From Desulfobacter curvatus DSM 3379 (lineage in GTDB: Bacteria; Desulfobacterota; Desulfobacteria; Desulfobacterales; Desulfobacteraceae): 30,789 nt of DNA. The stretch spans positions 12,803 to 43,591 of the forward strand of contig NZ_KB893074.1 of NCBI RefSeq assembly GCF_000373985.1, written 5' to 3'. The notes beneath the pieces were generated by a model that worked only from the letters and a program-made list of their open reading frames with translations, searched no databases and was not told the origin of the DNA. The stretch's first letter is position 1. Each line of letters opens with the position of its first letter. This document shows, piece by piece, positions 1-7,942 of this stretch. The translations under genes were made by a program, and so were the position numbers.

Positions 1-20
1 GACGAAAAGAAGAAAAAGTC

Positions 21-127
21 GTGTCTTAATCACCTTCATAAGCGGTGCAGATTCAAACCCAAGGCGACATCGGAAGCAACAACACAAGTGTCTTAATCAC
101 CTTCATAAGCGGTGCAGATTCAAACCC
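21..127 (-). CRISPR. CRISPR array, leader-proximal end (two repeats, truncated by window edge)
   Basis: Two identical 40-nt copies lie at 21-60 and 88-127, separated by a 27-nt unique spacer at 61-87; bases 1-20 are part of a second spacer. With only two copies the repeat border is uncertain by a few bases, so 36-38 nt repeats with 29-31 nt spacers are possible. On the minus strand the repeat contains CACC-N9-GGTG, a short Cas6-type stem, followed by ATTAAGAC, a plausible 8-nt crRNA 5' tag. The AT-rich leader and the promoter lie to the right, so the array is read leftwards, on the same strand as the cas operon. The total number of spacers cannot be seen from this window. Confidence 0.93.
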
Positions 128-230
128 TTGGTGCATCAAAAAACGTTGTTATTTTAATGTGTTGCAATAATAAAAATTGGATAAAAATTTTCATAGGGCA
201 AATAACTTTTTTATGAAATTTTTGGCATAA

Positions 231-259
231 ATTATGCTTTCGCACTTTTTCTTTGACAA
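231..259 (-). promoter_or_regulatory. Candidate CRISPR array promoter
   Basis: On the minus strand TTGTCA (254-259) and CATAAT (231-236) are separated by exactly 17 nt, each with one mismatch to the sigma-70 consensus. Transcription would start near position 223-225, about 95 nt before the first repeat, and run through the array. The direction matches that deduced from the leader position. No transcript data support it here. Confidence 0.5.
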
Positions 260-335
260 CCATCTAATATAATTAAATATACTTACCTCACACCATTGAA
301 CATTTTGAATACAAATTTGTAATTTAGAGCTGTTT

Positions 336-409
336 TTTACAATCCCTGAAAAAATAACTTTCTGTTAACTTTTCAGGGGGTTGGCTGTATTTCCAGGGAT
401 AGTTGTAAA
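336..409. other. Competing inverted repeats between cas6 and the leader promoter
   Basis: CCCTGAAAA (344-352) pairs perfectly with TTTTCAGGG (370-378). The overlapping TTTACAATCCCTG (336-348) also pairs with CAGGGAT plus TGTAAA (394-409, 3-nt bulge). CCCTG can thus pair with either partner, so the two hairpins exclude each other. Neither is followed by a clear T run on the minus strand, so this is not an obvious intrinsic terminator. It could separate cas6 transcription from the array promoter or bind a protein. Confidence 0.4.
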
Positions 410-515
410 TTGCGTATTTATAATTGTCTGACAGTCCTTTTGTTTGTCGCAGCTTATTTGCAATTTGTCAAAGATCTGACCATAGCGTAATTTATTTCAG
501 GTTTTCCTTTGTCGG

Positions 516-1559
516 TCAAGGCATATTCCCACGCCTTCCGGTTCCGGATTTTTCATCAAAGGCAAGGGTTTGATCCCAGGCATGGGTCCCGAAGCGTCCC
601 AGGCCGTAAACCGTCTTCCGGCCCATACCGGTAAAGAAAGCGGCTGCCAGCAGAGGCAGGAACGGCATCAGATCCCCCTTGAAAATCATGCTGCCTGTAA
701 GGCCGCCCAAATGGATCTGCTTTTGCCTGTGATGGGAATACCACTCAAACTTCTCAGGCCCAAGATCCGATAGCAGGCGAATTTCCCCGGCTTTAGCCCA
801 GAATTGTTTTGAAAAATGGCCCATATCGTTATCTGATGCACAATAAATACGTTTCAGATCCCTGAGCCGGGCAATGACGGACTGAATCAACACCGGGAAT
901 CCGGGCTTCCCGGCCAGACGGCTCAGCTGCACAGGCGTTCTAAAGTAAAATTCAGCGTTGTTTTCCACCGGGGGAAGCACCTCTATCCAGTCTTCCAGGG
1001 AATGCCCAGGTCCGGATGCCGGAAAGGCCCCATATTCCGATGTTTCCACCCGCCAGACACCGTTTGTTTGCTTGGGCACCACCGCATGCCAGGCACCAGG
1101 TTCCAAGGCAACCTCTTTTTTTCCGGTAGGCAGAAAGACAGCGGCATGATACAGGGATTCCAGCATAGGCCGGTAAAAAGAGATCAGTTGCTCTCCGAAC
1201 AGGGTGAGTTCAAGCACAAAAGTGCGGTCCGGTCCCGTTGCCGGCAGGATATCCAGGGTAAAGGGCCGGGGCGGACTCTGATGGACCCGGCCCGCCCCTT
1301 TGCACTTCGTCCCCACAGCCCTAAGGGTGGGCGCAAACAATTTAACGTACAGGCAAAAGGCCTCACGGTCGCAGCCTGCACAGGAACGGGATGCAAAATT
1401 CCCGTAGGGGCAGAACCGGCCTTTGAGAAGATAGCCCAGGCGGCTCCTGAAGGCCGGGGGCAGTTCCGTGGCGGAAAGCTCGGTTTGGGCGGTGAGCTGG
1501 ATACGGAACTTGGCCAATCGTATCTGCAATAAAGGCATGATACTGTCTGTATTTTTCAC
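516..1559 (-). CDS. cas6: CRISPR pre-crRNA endoribonuclease Cas6
   Basis: Cas6 of the RAMP superfamily cuts the pre-crRNA inside each repeat to release crRNAs for the effector complex. The 347-aa protein has the layout of the larger, cysteine-bearing Cas6 family (the PF10040 type). Near residues 50-69 is a C-x9-C-x2-C-x5-C set, probably a zinc site. The C-terminal part carries the family hallmark GLTGSMIFKGDL (about residues 289-300), then a hydrophobic helix and the glycine-rich loop GMGRKTVYGLGRFG. The start used is GTG, 6 nt after the stop of the upstream membrane-protein gene; an alternative ATG lies seven codons further in, and neither has a strong ribosome binding site. Last gene of the operon and nearest to the array. 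Family assignment is firm; the catalytic residues cannot be named from sequence alone. Confidence 0.88.
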   Translation of the reverse strand: MKNTDSIMPLLQIRLAKFRIQLTAQTELSATELPPAFRSRLGYLLKGRFCPYGNFASRSCAGCDREAFCLYVKLFAPTLRAVGTKCKGAGRVHQSPPRPFTLDILPATGPDRTFVLELTLFGEQLISFYRPMLESLYHAAVFLPTGKKEVALEPGAWHAVVPKQTNGVWRVETSEYGAFPASGPGHSLEDWIEVLPPVENNAEFYFRTPVQLSRLAGKPGFPVLIQSVIARLRDLKRIYCASDNDMGHFSKQFWAKAGEIRLLSDLGPEKFEWYSHHRQKQIHLGGLTGSMIFKGDLMPFLPLLAAAFFTGMGRKTVYGLGRFGTHAWDQTLAFDEKSGTGRRGNMP

Positions 1560-1565
1560 TTCGCT

Positions 1566-2093
1566 TCACGCCCCATGACTTGGGATGATTTTCATAATGC
1601 TCATAAGAATGACTGCGACGCGATTTGTTGTGTTGGCCACGTCACAATAAATATATTCGTTAAAAATATCCCAGTGTTCTTCCTTTTTTATTTCACCGGA
1701 ATTCGCAAACACAATAATTGGAATATTGGCACCCTTGGCCTCATCAAACAAGTCTTTATATTTATTGTATCCGTCATCATAACCAATAATATAGACAGCT
1801 TTCTTTTTTAATGTTTGCAACTCTTTGAGGTTATCTGAGATATCTCTGATATTTTTATCCAAATGGAATATCTTTAATTTGCTCAGGGTGTTTTTTTCTA
1901 CGCTTAGTTTTTTGGCTTCGGAAGTTTTTAAGAAATAGATTTTTCTTTTTAGGTTTCTTCCGAATCGAATCTGGATTTTTATATATTTTCGGAACCAGCA
2001 AAAAGCAATCAACGAACCAGGTAAAAAAACGTATAATATCCAATGCGAAAGCGCAAGCTGGGATAGAAATTGCCAAATTATCTGTAAATTCAT
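1566..2093 (-). CDS. Single-pass membrane protein with cytosolic Rossmann-like domain, candidate type III CRISPR accessory effector
   Basis: I do not recognise a named family. Residues about 14-34 form one hydrophobic segment. It is followed by a strongly basic stretch (RKYIKIQIRFGRNLKRK), which by the positive-inside rule puts the C-terminal 140 residues in the cytosol. That part alternates strands and helices: KIFHLD, AVYIIGYDDGY, a helix, IPIIVFANSG, then YIYCDVANTTNRVAVILMSI. This suggests a small alpha/beta domain of Rossmann, flavodoxin or TIR-like type. The gene is 14 nt downstream of the cas7-insertion gene, behind a GGAG site with 9-nt spacing, and 6 nt before cas6, so it is a true operon member. 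Its bases are visibly more AT-rich than its neighbours. Membrane effectors activated by cyclic oligoadenylate are known for type III systems (for example Csx23-like proteins), so such a role is plausible but inferred. Confidence 0.7.
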   Translation of the reverse strand: MNLQIIWQFLSQLALSHWILYVFLPGSLIAFCWFRKYIKIQIRFGRNLKRKIYFLKTSEAKKLSVEKNTLSKLKIFHLDKNIRDISDNLKELQTLKKKAVYIIGYDDGYNKYKDLFDEAKGANIPIIVFANSGEIKKEEHWDIFNEYIYCDVANTTNRVAVILMSIMKIIPSHGA

Positions 2094-2107
2094 TTAATTT
2101 TCTCCGT

Positions 2108-4528
2108 TTATGAATCGTTACCGGAAAATTTTTTTAACCTGGGGTAACATTTTGTTTTTTGCCGATTAAATTCTCTTTCTTCCCGCATAGTTTCATTAAA
2201 GTGAATATCATACCCGTACAACAGATCTGCTGACGGATCACCCGGATTGAATTCAGGCAATACACTTCCAGACACAGGTGTTGCAGTCTCGTTTTCATGT
2301 TCATTGCGGCCTTCACAGGATATGATGCTTTTATCCGCCTCTATTTTTAAGCCATTGGTGCTGTATATGGGGGACAAGCCGGTAAAAGAACCTTGATCGT
2401 GGTCCTGTTTCGGTTTCGCCATTTTGGAAAACCAATTGTGGCCGCCGCGTGATAGATTACGCCTGTTGGTAATAGCCGCTCGCGGGTACCGTAGTTTAGC
2501 TACCGGTTCCTGGCTTGCGATCCAATAATCCAGTCGCTTTTTATCGACTAATTTGCTGAATTCGGGGGCATCATATTCAAGATTCTCTCCAAACTCGTTA
2601 ACAACCTTACTGCCCGTCACGCGGCACAAACCAAGACCCAGCGGCTTTCCGCCGCCCAGACGCCATGGCACCGAACAGGCTGCCATCAGCAAAGATAGTT
2701 CGTCTTTGGTTAAACTTCGGAAAGAAATTTCCAGATAGCCCTTTGCGCCGGGGGCAAGCAGCTCCGAAGAAAAAACGTTTTCCCGGTCACCCGCCGGAAA
2801 AATGGCCTTGCCGCCTGGTTTATAAATAGGCTGAACATCATAGTTCCATGGGCCGGCTTTACCGTCTTCTTTTGTGGTCCGGTAAACTTTGTAACCTTTC
2901 AGAGAATCTGCGGATGAAACGGATTTTGGATCCGGGTTGTCCCGGTAAAAGGCCAGGCATCCGGGATGGGGCGACGCCAGTGCGGCAATTGGTCGACAAG
3001 GCAAAATTTTTGCATCCCGGTCGAATACGAGATTGTCAAAACGCAATTTGGACGCAACCGAAAGCCCGTCTCTGGATCTTGGGCTCGGACTTCCAAGGCC
3101 GAACATATTGGTTACCGGGTGGATCTCTTTTTCCTTGGACAGCCAGTCCGGTTTTACATGTTCTTTTATTAACTTCAGCACAGAATTTCCCTTTTTCCCC
3201 CACCGTGCCCATTGGAGTGATATAATCTGGGATGGATCCGTTATTTTTCTGCAACCTCGCTTCACCTCAAGCCAGACCAAATCGTTCTTTTTAAATGTTT
3301 TCTGGGAACCGTGCATATTTCTGGATGCATATTCGGCCCACAATTTCGATGGAATCGTCATTTTCTGCCCATTAGACCAGAACAATCCCTCTTTTTTATT
3401 GAATCCTTGAACCGGACGGCCGGATATTTTTAACTGCCAATAATCCTCAGGTCGGCTGTCACCGTACCTGATCTCTTTTACTTGATCTCCATGCAACAAC
3501 ACCCAAATCGGTCCGCTTTTCTCGCGCAATCCCTTAATTAGTTTCTCAACGGTTCCAACTTGCCTGTTACAGCTATTGCTGAGACGCTTCATTTGGCCGG
3601 TCAGCCTCTTGACCAGCCCTGTATTATTCGCTTCCCTTGCTGTTTTTCTCTCTTTTTTAAGTTGTTCATAGTTCTTCATCGCGTTTTCAAGCCGGTCAAG
3701 GTCTGCTTTGTTTCTATCCTGTTTATCCATGAAGCGTGCCAGTATTAGCGTTGAGATAAACCCGGATTCCCCAAGTTGAATGCTACCGTCCCGGAATACA
3801 TCCCCTGGATCCGCAATGCGGGATAGAAAAGGCGCCTCCCCGTTTTCTCCCTGTATTTGGATATCCCTTCCCTGGCATAGGTGCGTATTTTCATCCAGGG
3901 TGTGTAAAGGGCCGCCGCTTAGAAGAGTCGTCAGATTTCGGAGAAACCCCTTGATCGTTGTTGCCGGGACCACTACATTTTTGTCGATGGTCAACATTTG
4001 ATATGATTTATGATTGCTTTTGTTCGCCGTTCCGTTGTCATGGCTCATGAGCGGGGAGTCTGTTTGAATCTCTAAACGGATAATGCCGGTGTGGTATCCA
4101 TGGTTTGCGCTGTCATCTGCGGACAATGGTGTATGCTCTGTTTTTTCAGTAACAGGATTATCCATAAACGGAATAAATGTATAGGGGTTATGGAACGGTT
4201 CCCCCAGTACGCCCGGAAATGACTGCTGCATGAGGGTTGTATCTTTAGGCTGTTGGCGGGTATACTGATTATTTGCCGCGTTTGTTCTCGTCATACCACT
4301 CGATTTTTTGGGTACGAGGCTGGGAGCTGTTTCGGGCTTTCCCGGAATAGTAACCTTTATTATTTGTCCTTTTTCACGGGTAACGGTTACTTCCAGGCCG
4401 TCTTCGGCATCCTCTTCCCGAAAATATTTTGCCTGGTCAAAAACCGGAAAATTTTGGGAACCTTTTTTGGTTTTCAGCTTAACCTGCCAGAACTTTTTTC
4501 CTTTTATCAAATTTGCTTTTTCAATCAT
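2108..4528 (-). CDS. Type III-D CRISPR RAMP subunit, Cas7 with large insertion (TIGR03986-like)
   Basis: An 806-aa RAMP protein, one of the backbone subunits holding crRNA and target RNA. Residues 1-65 look like a small beta-barrel (OB-like) domain, and 66-110 is a flexible linker. The hallmark NPYTFIPF at 114-121 and the Cas7 core strand IIRLEIQTDSPLM (149-161) with VPATTIKGFLRNL (187-199) resemble the TIGR03986 family of type III-D loci. A long insertion follows, including a charged, probably coiled-coil stretch around residues 265-340. The Cas7 fold resumes with GYLEISF and the glycine-rich LGGGKPLGLGLCRV. The position where Csm3-type Cas7 proteins carry the RNase Asp reads NHKSYQ (172-177) here, with no Asp. 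The start overlaps the end of the upstream gene by 8 nt. Family call is good; the symbol is left open because naming varies. Confidence 0.82.
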   Translation of the reverse strand: MIEKANLIKGKKFWQVKLKTKKGSQNFPVFDQAKYFREEDAEDGLEVTVTREKGQIIKVTIPGKPETAPSLVPKKSSGMTRTNAANNQYTRQQPKDTTLMQQSFPGVLGEPFHNPYTFIPFMDNPVTEKTEHTPLSADDSANHGYHTGIIRLEIQTDSPLMSHDNGTANKSNHKSYQMLTIDKNVVVPATTIKGFLRNLTTLLSGGPLHTLDENTHLCQGRDIQIQGENGEAPFLSRIADPGDVFRDGSIQLGESGFISTLILARFMDKQDRNKADLDRLENAMKNYEQLKKERKTAREANNTGLVKRLTGQMKRLSNSCNRQVGTVEKLIKGLREKSGPIWVLLHGDQVKEIRYGDSRPEDYWQLKISGRPVQGFNKKEGLFWSNGQKMTIPSKLWAEYASRNMHGSQKTFKKNDLVWLEVKRGCRKITDPSQIISLQWARWGKKGNSVLKLIKEHVKPDWLSKEKEIHPVTNMFGLGSPSPRSRDGLSVASKLRFDNLVFDRDAKILPCRPIAALASPHPGCLAFYRDNPDPKSVSSADSLKGYKVYRTTKEDGKAGPWNYDVQPIYKPGGKAIFPAGDRENVFSSELLAPGAKGYLEISFRSLTKDELSLLMAACSVPWRLGGGKPLGLGLCRVTGSKVVNEFGENLEYDAPEFSKLVDKKRLDYWIASQEPVAKLRYPRAAITNRRNLSRGGHNWFSKMAKPKQDHDQGSFTGLSPIYSTNGLKIEADKSIISCEGRNEHENETATPVSGSVLPEFNPGDPSADLLYGYDIHFNETMREEREFNRQKTKCYPRLKKFSGNDS

Positions 4529-5906
4529 TGCCGCCCCCTATTGTCATCCTGGTAATCACCTCTGCATGGATACCGCTGACATCTGGCGGTTTTACCAGCC
4601 TGAGCCGTCCTGACGCTTTGGAAGATCCGATCCGGATCAATCCCATATCAATCGCCATAATGGTCCGGCCAATCCATTCTGCTTCTTTTTCATCTGGAGC
4701 CTCTATGTGCCAGTCCGTTTTAAACAGATCTTTATATTCACTTGTAAGAACCGCAGTTTTAAACAACATATGATTGACGGCACCGCCGCTGATGGGATCA
4801 ATTGCCACATGGGTTCTTTCCTGCACACCGGCATACTGTTTTACATCTTTTTTCGGAATCTCTCCAGCCAGTGCAAAGGCCCCGGTACAGTGCACCCGGC
4901 CCGCCCTATGCAGGCTGCCGAACAGCTTGGCAATCGGGCAGTTGTTATGAGCGTCGGCATTGTCCGGGTCAAAGCACCATCCAATCATGTCACCGTTTGT
5001 TTCCACAAGCGGATCGTACCGTTCAGTGGCATCTGTCACATGATAACCGTCCCGGGCAGCCAGTCGTGTCACCCATTGCCGTAATAGACCGTGAAATGTA
5101 GACCCGGGAATCGTCCAATACGGTTTACCGTCGTATCCGATGGATACGGCAGGCTCTGCTTGCCGGGTTTCACCAGCCCCCTGACCGATAATAATATCCT
5201 GGCCCTCAGGGATGTTAAAGGCCAGTGAGATGCGCAATCCGGTTTGCGGTATGTCCGATCTTGGAATCTCAAGGCTCCCATTCATTTTCACGTTGCCGTC
5301 ACGGGCGTCAAGCCAGGCGGCATACTCATCGATATCATTCAGCTTGTAGGCGTAAAAGGCCGGCACATCCGTTTGTCTCAGCTTGGCCATGCCCAGTCCC
5401 CGGTTTCCATTTCCCCCGAAGACCATTCCCTGTTCAAGAAATGCCCGGACAACACGGGCAAACCATGGCGTTTCTTCACAGAACTCAGATGTTAGCCACA
5501 ATACCAGATCTGCCCGTGTTCCGGGCGGGCACATTTCTACCGCAAACAAGCCTTTATCAACAACGCGTCCCTTGTGCCGGTCACGCAGGTGGCACATTCT
5601 GAATTCAGTTTTCCCTTTACCTTGCTGAAGGATAGCGTCTTCAACGATCAGACAGCCGGCTGTGATGTCATCTTCTCTGCCGGATGGAGAGTATCCGAAA
5701 ATCTTGTCTAAATCGGCACGATCAAAGAAATCGTCAGGCAGAGTCATAAAGGCGTGTCTTAACCTACCGGCAATAGTGGAGCCACGCAACACCGGCTCGT
5801 TTTTCCCGTTTCTCTCCAATAGAATTTGATTTCCCACACAAAAGCCGCCTGCGCAGAGACCTGAGGTAAACTCTATGGGCAATACCATGCGATACATTGT
5901 ATTCAT
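4521..5906 (-). CDS. Type III CRISPR RAMP protein, Cas7-Cas7 double subunit (Cas7-2x)
   Basis: The 461-aa protein contains two Csm3/Cas7-type RAMP domains. Domain 1 (about 1-180) has the motif PVLRGSTIAGRLRHAF (38-53) and the glycine-rich loop FGGNGNRGLG (163-172). Domain 2 (about 222-461) has WTIPGSTFHGLLRQW (264-278), a CPIAKLFG segment typical of type III Cas7 (323-330), RTHVAIDPISGGA (364-376) and a C-terminal SSKASGRLRL. In Csm3 a catalytic Asp sits about 14 residues before the IPGSS motif; here the aligned positions are N26 in domain 1 and A250/E251 in domain 2, so target RNA cleavage by these domains is doubtful. The start overlaps the upstream stop as ATGA, indicating translational coupling. 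Two Cas7 domains in one chain is the arrangement of the III-D variant complex. Confidence 0.85.
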   Translation of the reverse strand: MNTMYRMVLPIEFTSGLCAGGFCVGNQILLERNGKNEPVLRGSTIAGRLRHAFMTLPDDFFDRADLDKIFGYSPSGREDDITAGCLIVEDAILQQGKGKTEFRMCHLRDRHKGRVVDKGLFAVEMCPPGTRADLVLWLTSEFCEETPWFARVVRAFLEQGMVFGGNGNRGLGMAKLRQTDVPAFYAYKLNDIDEYAAWLDARDGNVKMNGSLEIPRSDIPQTGLRISLAFNIPEGQDIIIGQGAGETRQAEPAVSIGYDGKPYWTIPGSTFHGLLRQWVTRLAARDGYHVTDATERYDPLVETNGDMIGWCFDPDNADAHNNCPIAKLFGSLHRAGRVHCTGAFALAGEIPKKDVKQYAGVQERTHVAIDPISGGAVNHMLFKTAVLTSEYKDLFKTDWHIEAPDEKEAEWIGRTIMAIDMGLIRIGSSKASGRLRLVKPPDVSGIHAEVITRMTIGGGND

Positions 5907-7942
5907 CGTTGCTCATCCCCCTTGCTTCCTGCGAAATCGGCCAGCATTTTGATGCCGGCCATAGCCGCCGGGATATCCTTGCGGGTTGATTCCAGCAAAT
6001 CTTTAAGCGGGCCTTTTACATCCCTCCAGGCTGCTGCAATATGTGCGTCGCGCTCGTCCTGCTCGTTGAGATATTTGATTGCACTTTCAGTCCCGCCGAT
6101 CTCCACTCTGGTTTTCAAAGCATAAAGCTGGCTGACACTAGGCAAGAATTTTTTTCTGAGGGGAATGATTTTTCTCACCGCATTAATAATAGAATCACGT
6201 GATTTCTTTTTTTGAGGTTCTGCTTTTTCCCGGTTCAATAAAGCCCCGGCCTTACCCGGATGCAGCGCAAGAGCGCCGAAGCCTTTAGCACGTCCCTGAC
6301 CCAGCCCTGTCAGCAGCGCTTTTTCAAAGTTGCTCCTATCAAGAGGGCCTTTAAGCCTGAAGACAGACCCTGGCATCACCACATTTTCCGCACCGGCATA
6401 TCCGTTGCGGTGCCGATTCCATCCGAAGCAAATACCCGTTGAAATCCATACCAGCGGCTTGTTATCTCCCGTTTCCACCGGGGGCAGCCCGTGGGCCTTG
6501 CACCATGTATTGATCATGCCGACAAAGGTGTCCGTAATCTTGCCGGAAGTCTCCCGTGGCAGTAAAATCGGCGACTGTGTAATGAAAACCGGCGCCATGC
6601 CAGGATGTCCACTCATATAGGCTTGAAAATCCGTTTCTTCAATTGCTAACCGGCCACCCCCCATGGTCCCGCGGTGCTTCCCAAATGCCGCAGGCCATTC
6701 TCCGGAAACATATTCGGCCATCTCAGCCGGTATGGAAACAATTCCCCGCCAGACCATAGGCGCCATAGACGTCATCTGGTATAACCCGCGCCCTTCAACC
6801 TGCACCTTGCCATCCAGGCTGTCCGTTGAACTGTTAAGGGCGCCATGGGCCTGGATCATCCTGGGCATATCGCTTGATTTCCACAATTTGGTCTCCCGGC
6901 CTTTTTGAAGTAAAACGCCATCAAGGGTCTTCAGGGGATTATCCGCCGGAATAATGCCGATATCGTGAGGACCAACTGCATGGTCTTGTACATATTCCGG
7001 CTTAAAATTTTCAACAGAGGCATGTTTTGCAATCCTGTGGGTCTGGCTCACCCGGAAGGAATAAGGCAATGCGCCGTTGAAGCCGTTAACAGCACACGGC
7101 AGTAGCGGCCAGGCCCTGAATTCATTCGAGTCAAAACAAGCGTCGGCAAGCGCCCTGTTTTTATTATTTACTCTGTGAAGAAGGACACCCATAACTGCGC
7201 TTGCAGGAATGGAAAAACCGCTTTGAATGGCGTTGGACCGGGTCGGATTTTCAGGGCAGCATACCGGCTGATCCGCCCTGAATACGATATCGAGCCAGCA
7301 CCCTTTTCCGCTTAATTGAACAGGGTTGGATTCTTTTGATATTCGTTCTGCTGCTTTGGGTTCGGAAAATTTCTTTAGAAACGCTTTCAGCAGCTCTCCG
7401 GGGCTGCGTGTTTCCCCCGCTATCTCAGTCCGGCACCTTCCGCTGCCTCGATTACGGTTCCCGCCGACTGCGGATATGGAACGTAAGGCCAGACGGACAG
7501 CCAGGTCTTCGAGTGAGCCTTCTGCTGCATCAACGGTTAGACTTCCATTTTCAAGCACCCTTCCCGCAGCAAGAGACTCTGTTGTTCGAAGCGTCTTGTC
7601 CAATGCCGTTCTGGTTACAGAATCAATGGCGGTCCTGGTTATCATGAATGTATCATCTTTGTCTTCATCCGTCAGTACCGGACCGGTGATACGTACTTTC
7701 CCCTGGCATTCCAGCGATTCTCCGCCTTTTCCCAATATGGAATCACAACTGAAATTTTCCAGGGGAAGGTTGTTTTCAATTTGCTTAAGTTCCTCCCGCA
7801 TAAGGCCCTTGATATGTGATGCCGGAATCGTAGGCCGTCCGAGATGGTCTCTGGGAATATAATTGTGGGTGCTGACACTACCCAGGCCCGTACCCGGTTC
7901 CGCATCCGACAGCAAGTGAATTTTATACGACAGATGCGTCAT
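5903..7942 (-). CDS. Type III-D CRISPR fusion protein, Cas7-Cas5(Csx10-like)-Cas11-like
   Basis: A 679-aa three-part fusion. Residues 1-190 form a Cas7 domain: GTGLGSVSTHNYIPRD, the TIPASHIKGLMREEL motif (38-52) and a glycine-rich loop VGGNRNRGSGRC (159-170). Residues about 210-563 resemble Csx10, the Cas5-group protein of type III-D: HGALNSSTDSLDGKVQVEGR and LYQMTSMAP (366-395), then two glycine-rich loops GTMGGGRLAI (425-434) and GLGQGRAKGFGALAL (546-560). Residues about 575-679 are entirely helical and charged, fitting a fused Cas11 small subunit; no separate small-subunit gene exists in the operon. The catalytic Asp position of the Cas7 part reads H26. ATGA overlaps lie at both ends. The first two parts are read from motifs; the Cas11 identity rests on position, length and helicity. 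Confidence 0.82.
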   Translation of the reverse strand: MTHLSYKIHLLSDAEPGTGLGSVSTHNYIPRDHLGRPTIPASHIKGLMREELKQIENNLPLENFSCDSILGKGGESLECQGKVRITGPVLTDEDKDDTFMITRTAIDSVTRTALDKTLRTTESLAAGRVLENGSLTVDAAEGSLEDLAVRLALRSISAVGGNRNRGSGRCRTEIAGETRSPGELLKAFLKKFSEPKAAERISKESNPVQLSGKGCWLDIVFRADQPVCCPENPTRSNAIQSGFSIPASAVMGVLLHRVNNKNRALADACFDSNEFRAWPLLPCAVNGFNGALPYSFRVSQTHRIAKHASVENFKPEYVQDHAVGPHDIGIIPADNPLKTLDGVLLQKGRETKLWKSSDMPRMIQAHGALNSSTDSLDGKVQVEGRGLYQMTSMAPMVWRGIVSIPAEMAEYVSGEWPAAFGKHRGTMGGGRLAIEETDFQAYMSGHPGMAPVFITQSPILLPRETSGKITDTFVGMINTWCKAHGLPPVETGDNKPLVWISTGICFGWNRHRNGYAGAENVVMPGSVFRLKGPLDRSNFEKALLTGLGQGRAKGFGALALHPGKAGALLNREKAEPQKKKSRDSIINAVRKIIPLRKKFLPSVSQLYALKTRVEIGGTESAIKYLNEQDERDAHIAAAWRDVKGPLKDLLESTRKDIPAAMAGIKMLADFAGSKGDEQR

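Larger units (their letters stand above)
128..515 (-). other. CRISPR leader region between cas6 and the array
   Basis: This 388-nt stretch has no credible ORF and is very AT-rich. It lies directly next to the first complete repeat and downstream of cas6. It holds a minus-strand promoter candidate (231-259) and a pair of mutually exclusive inverted repeats (336-409). Position, base composition and polarity fit a CRISPR leader. The exact leader border is inferred. Confidence 0.7.
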
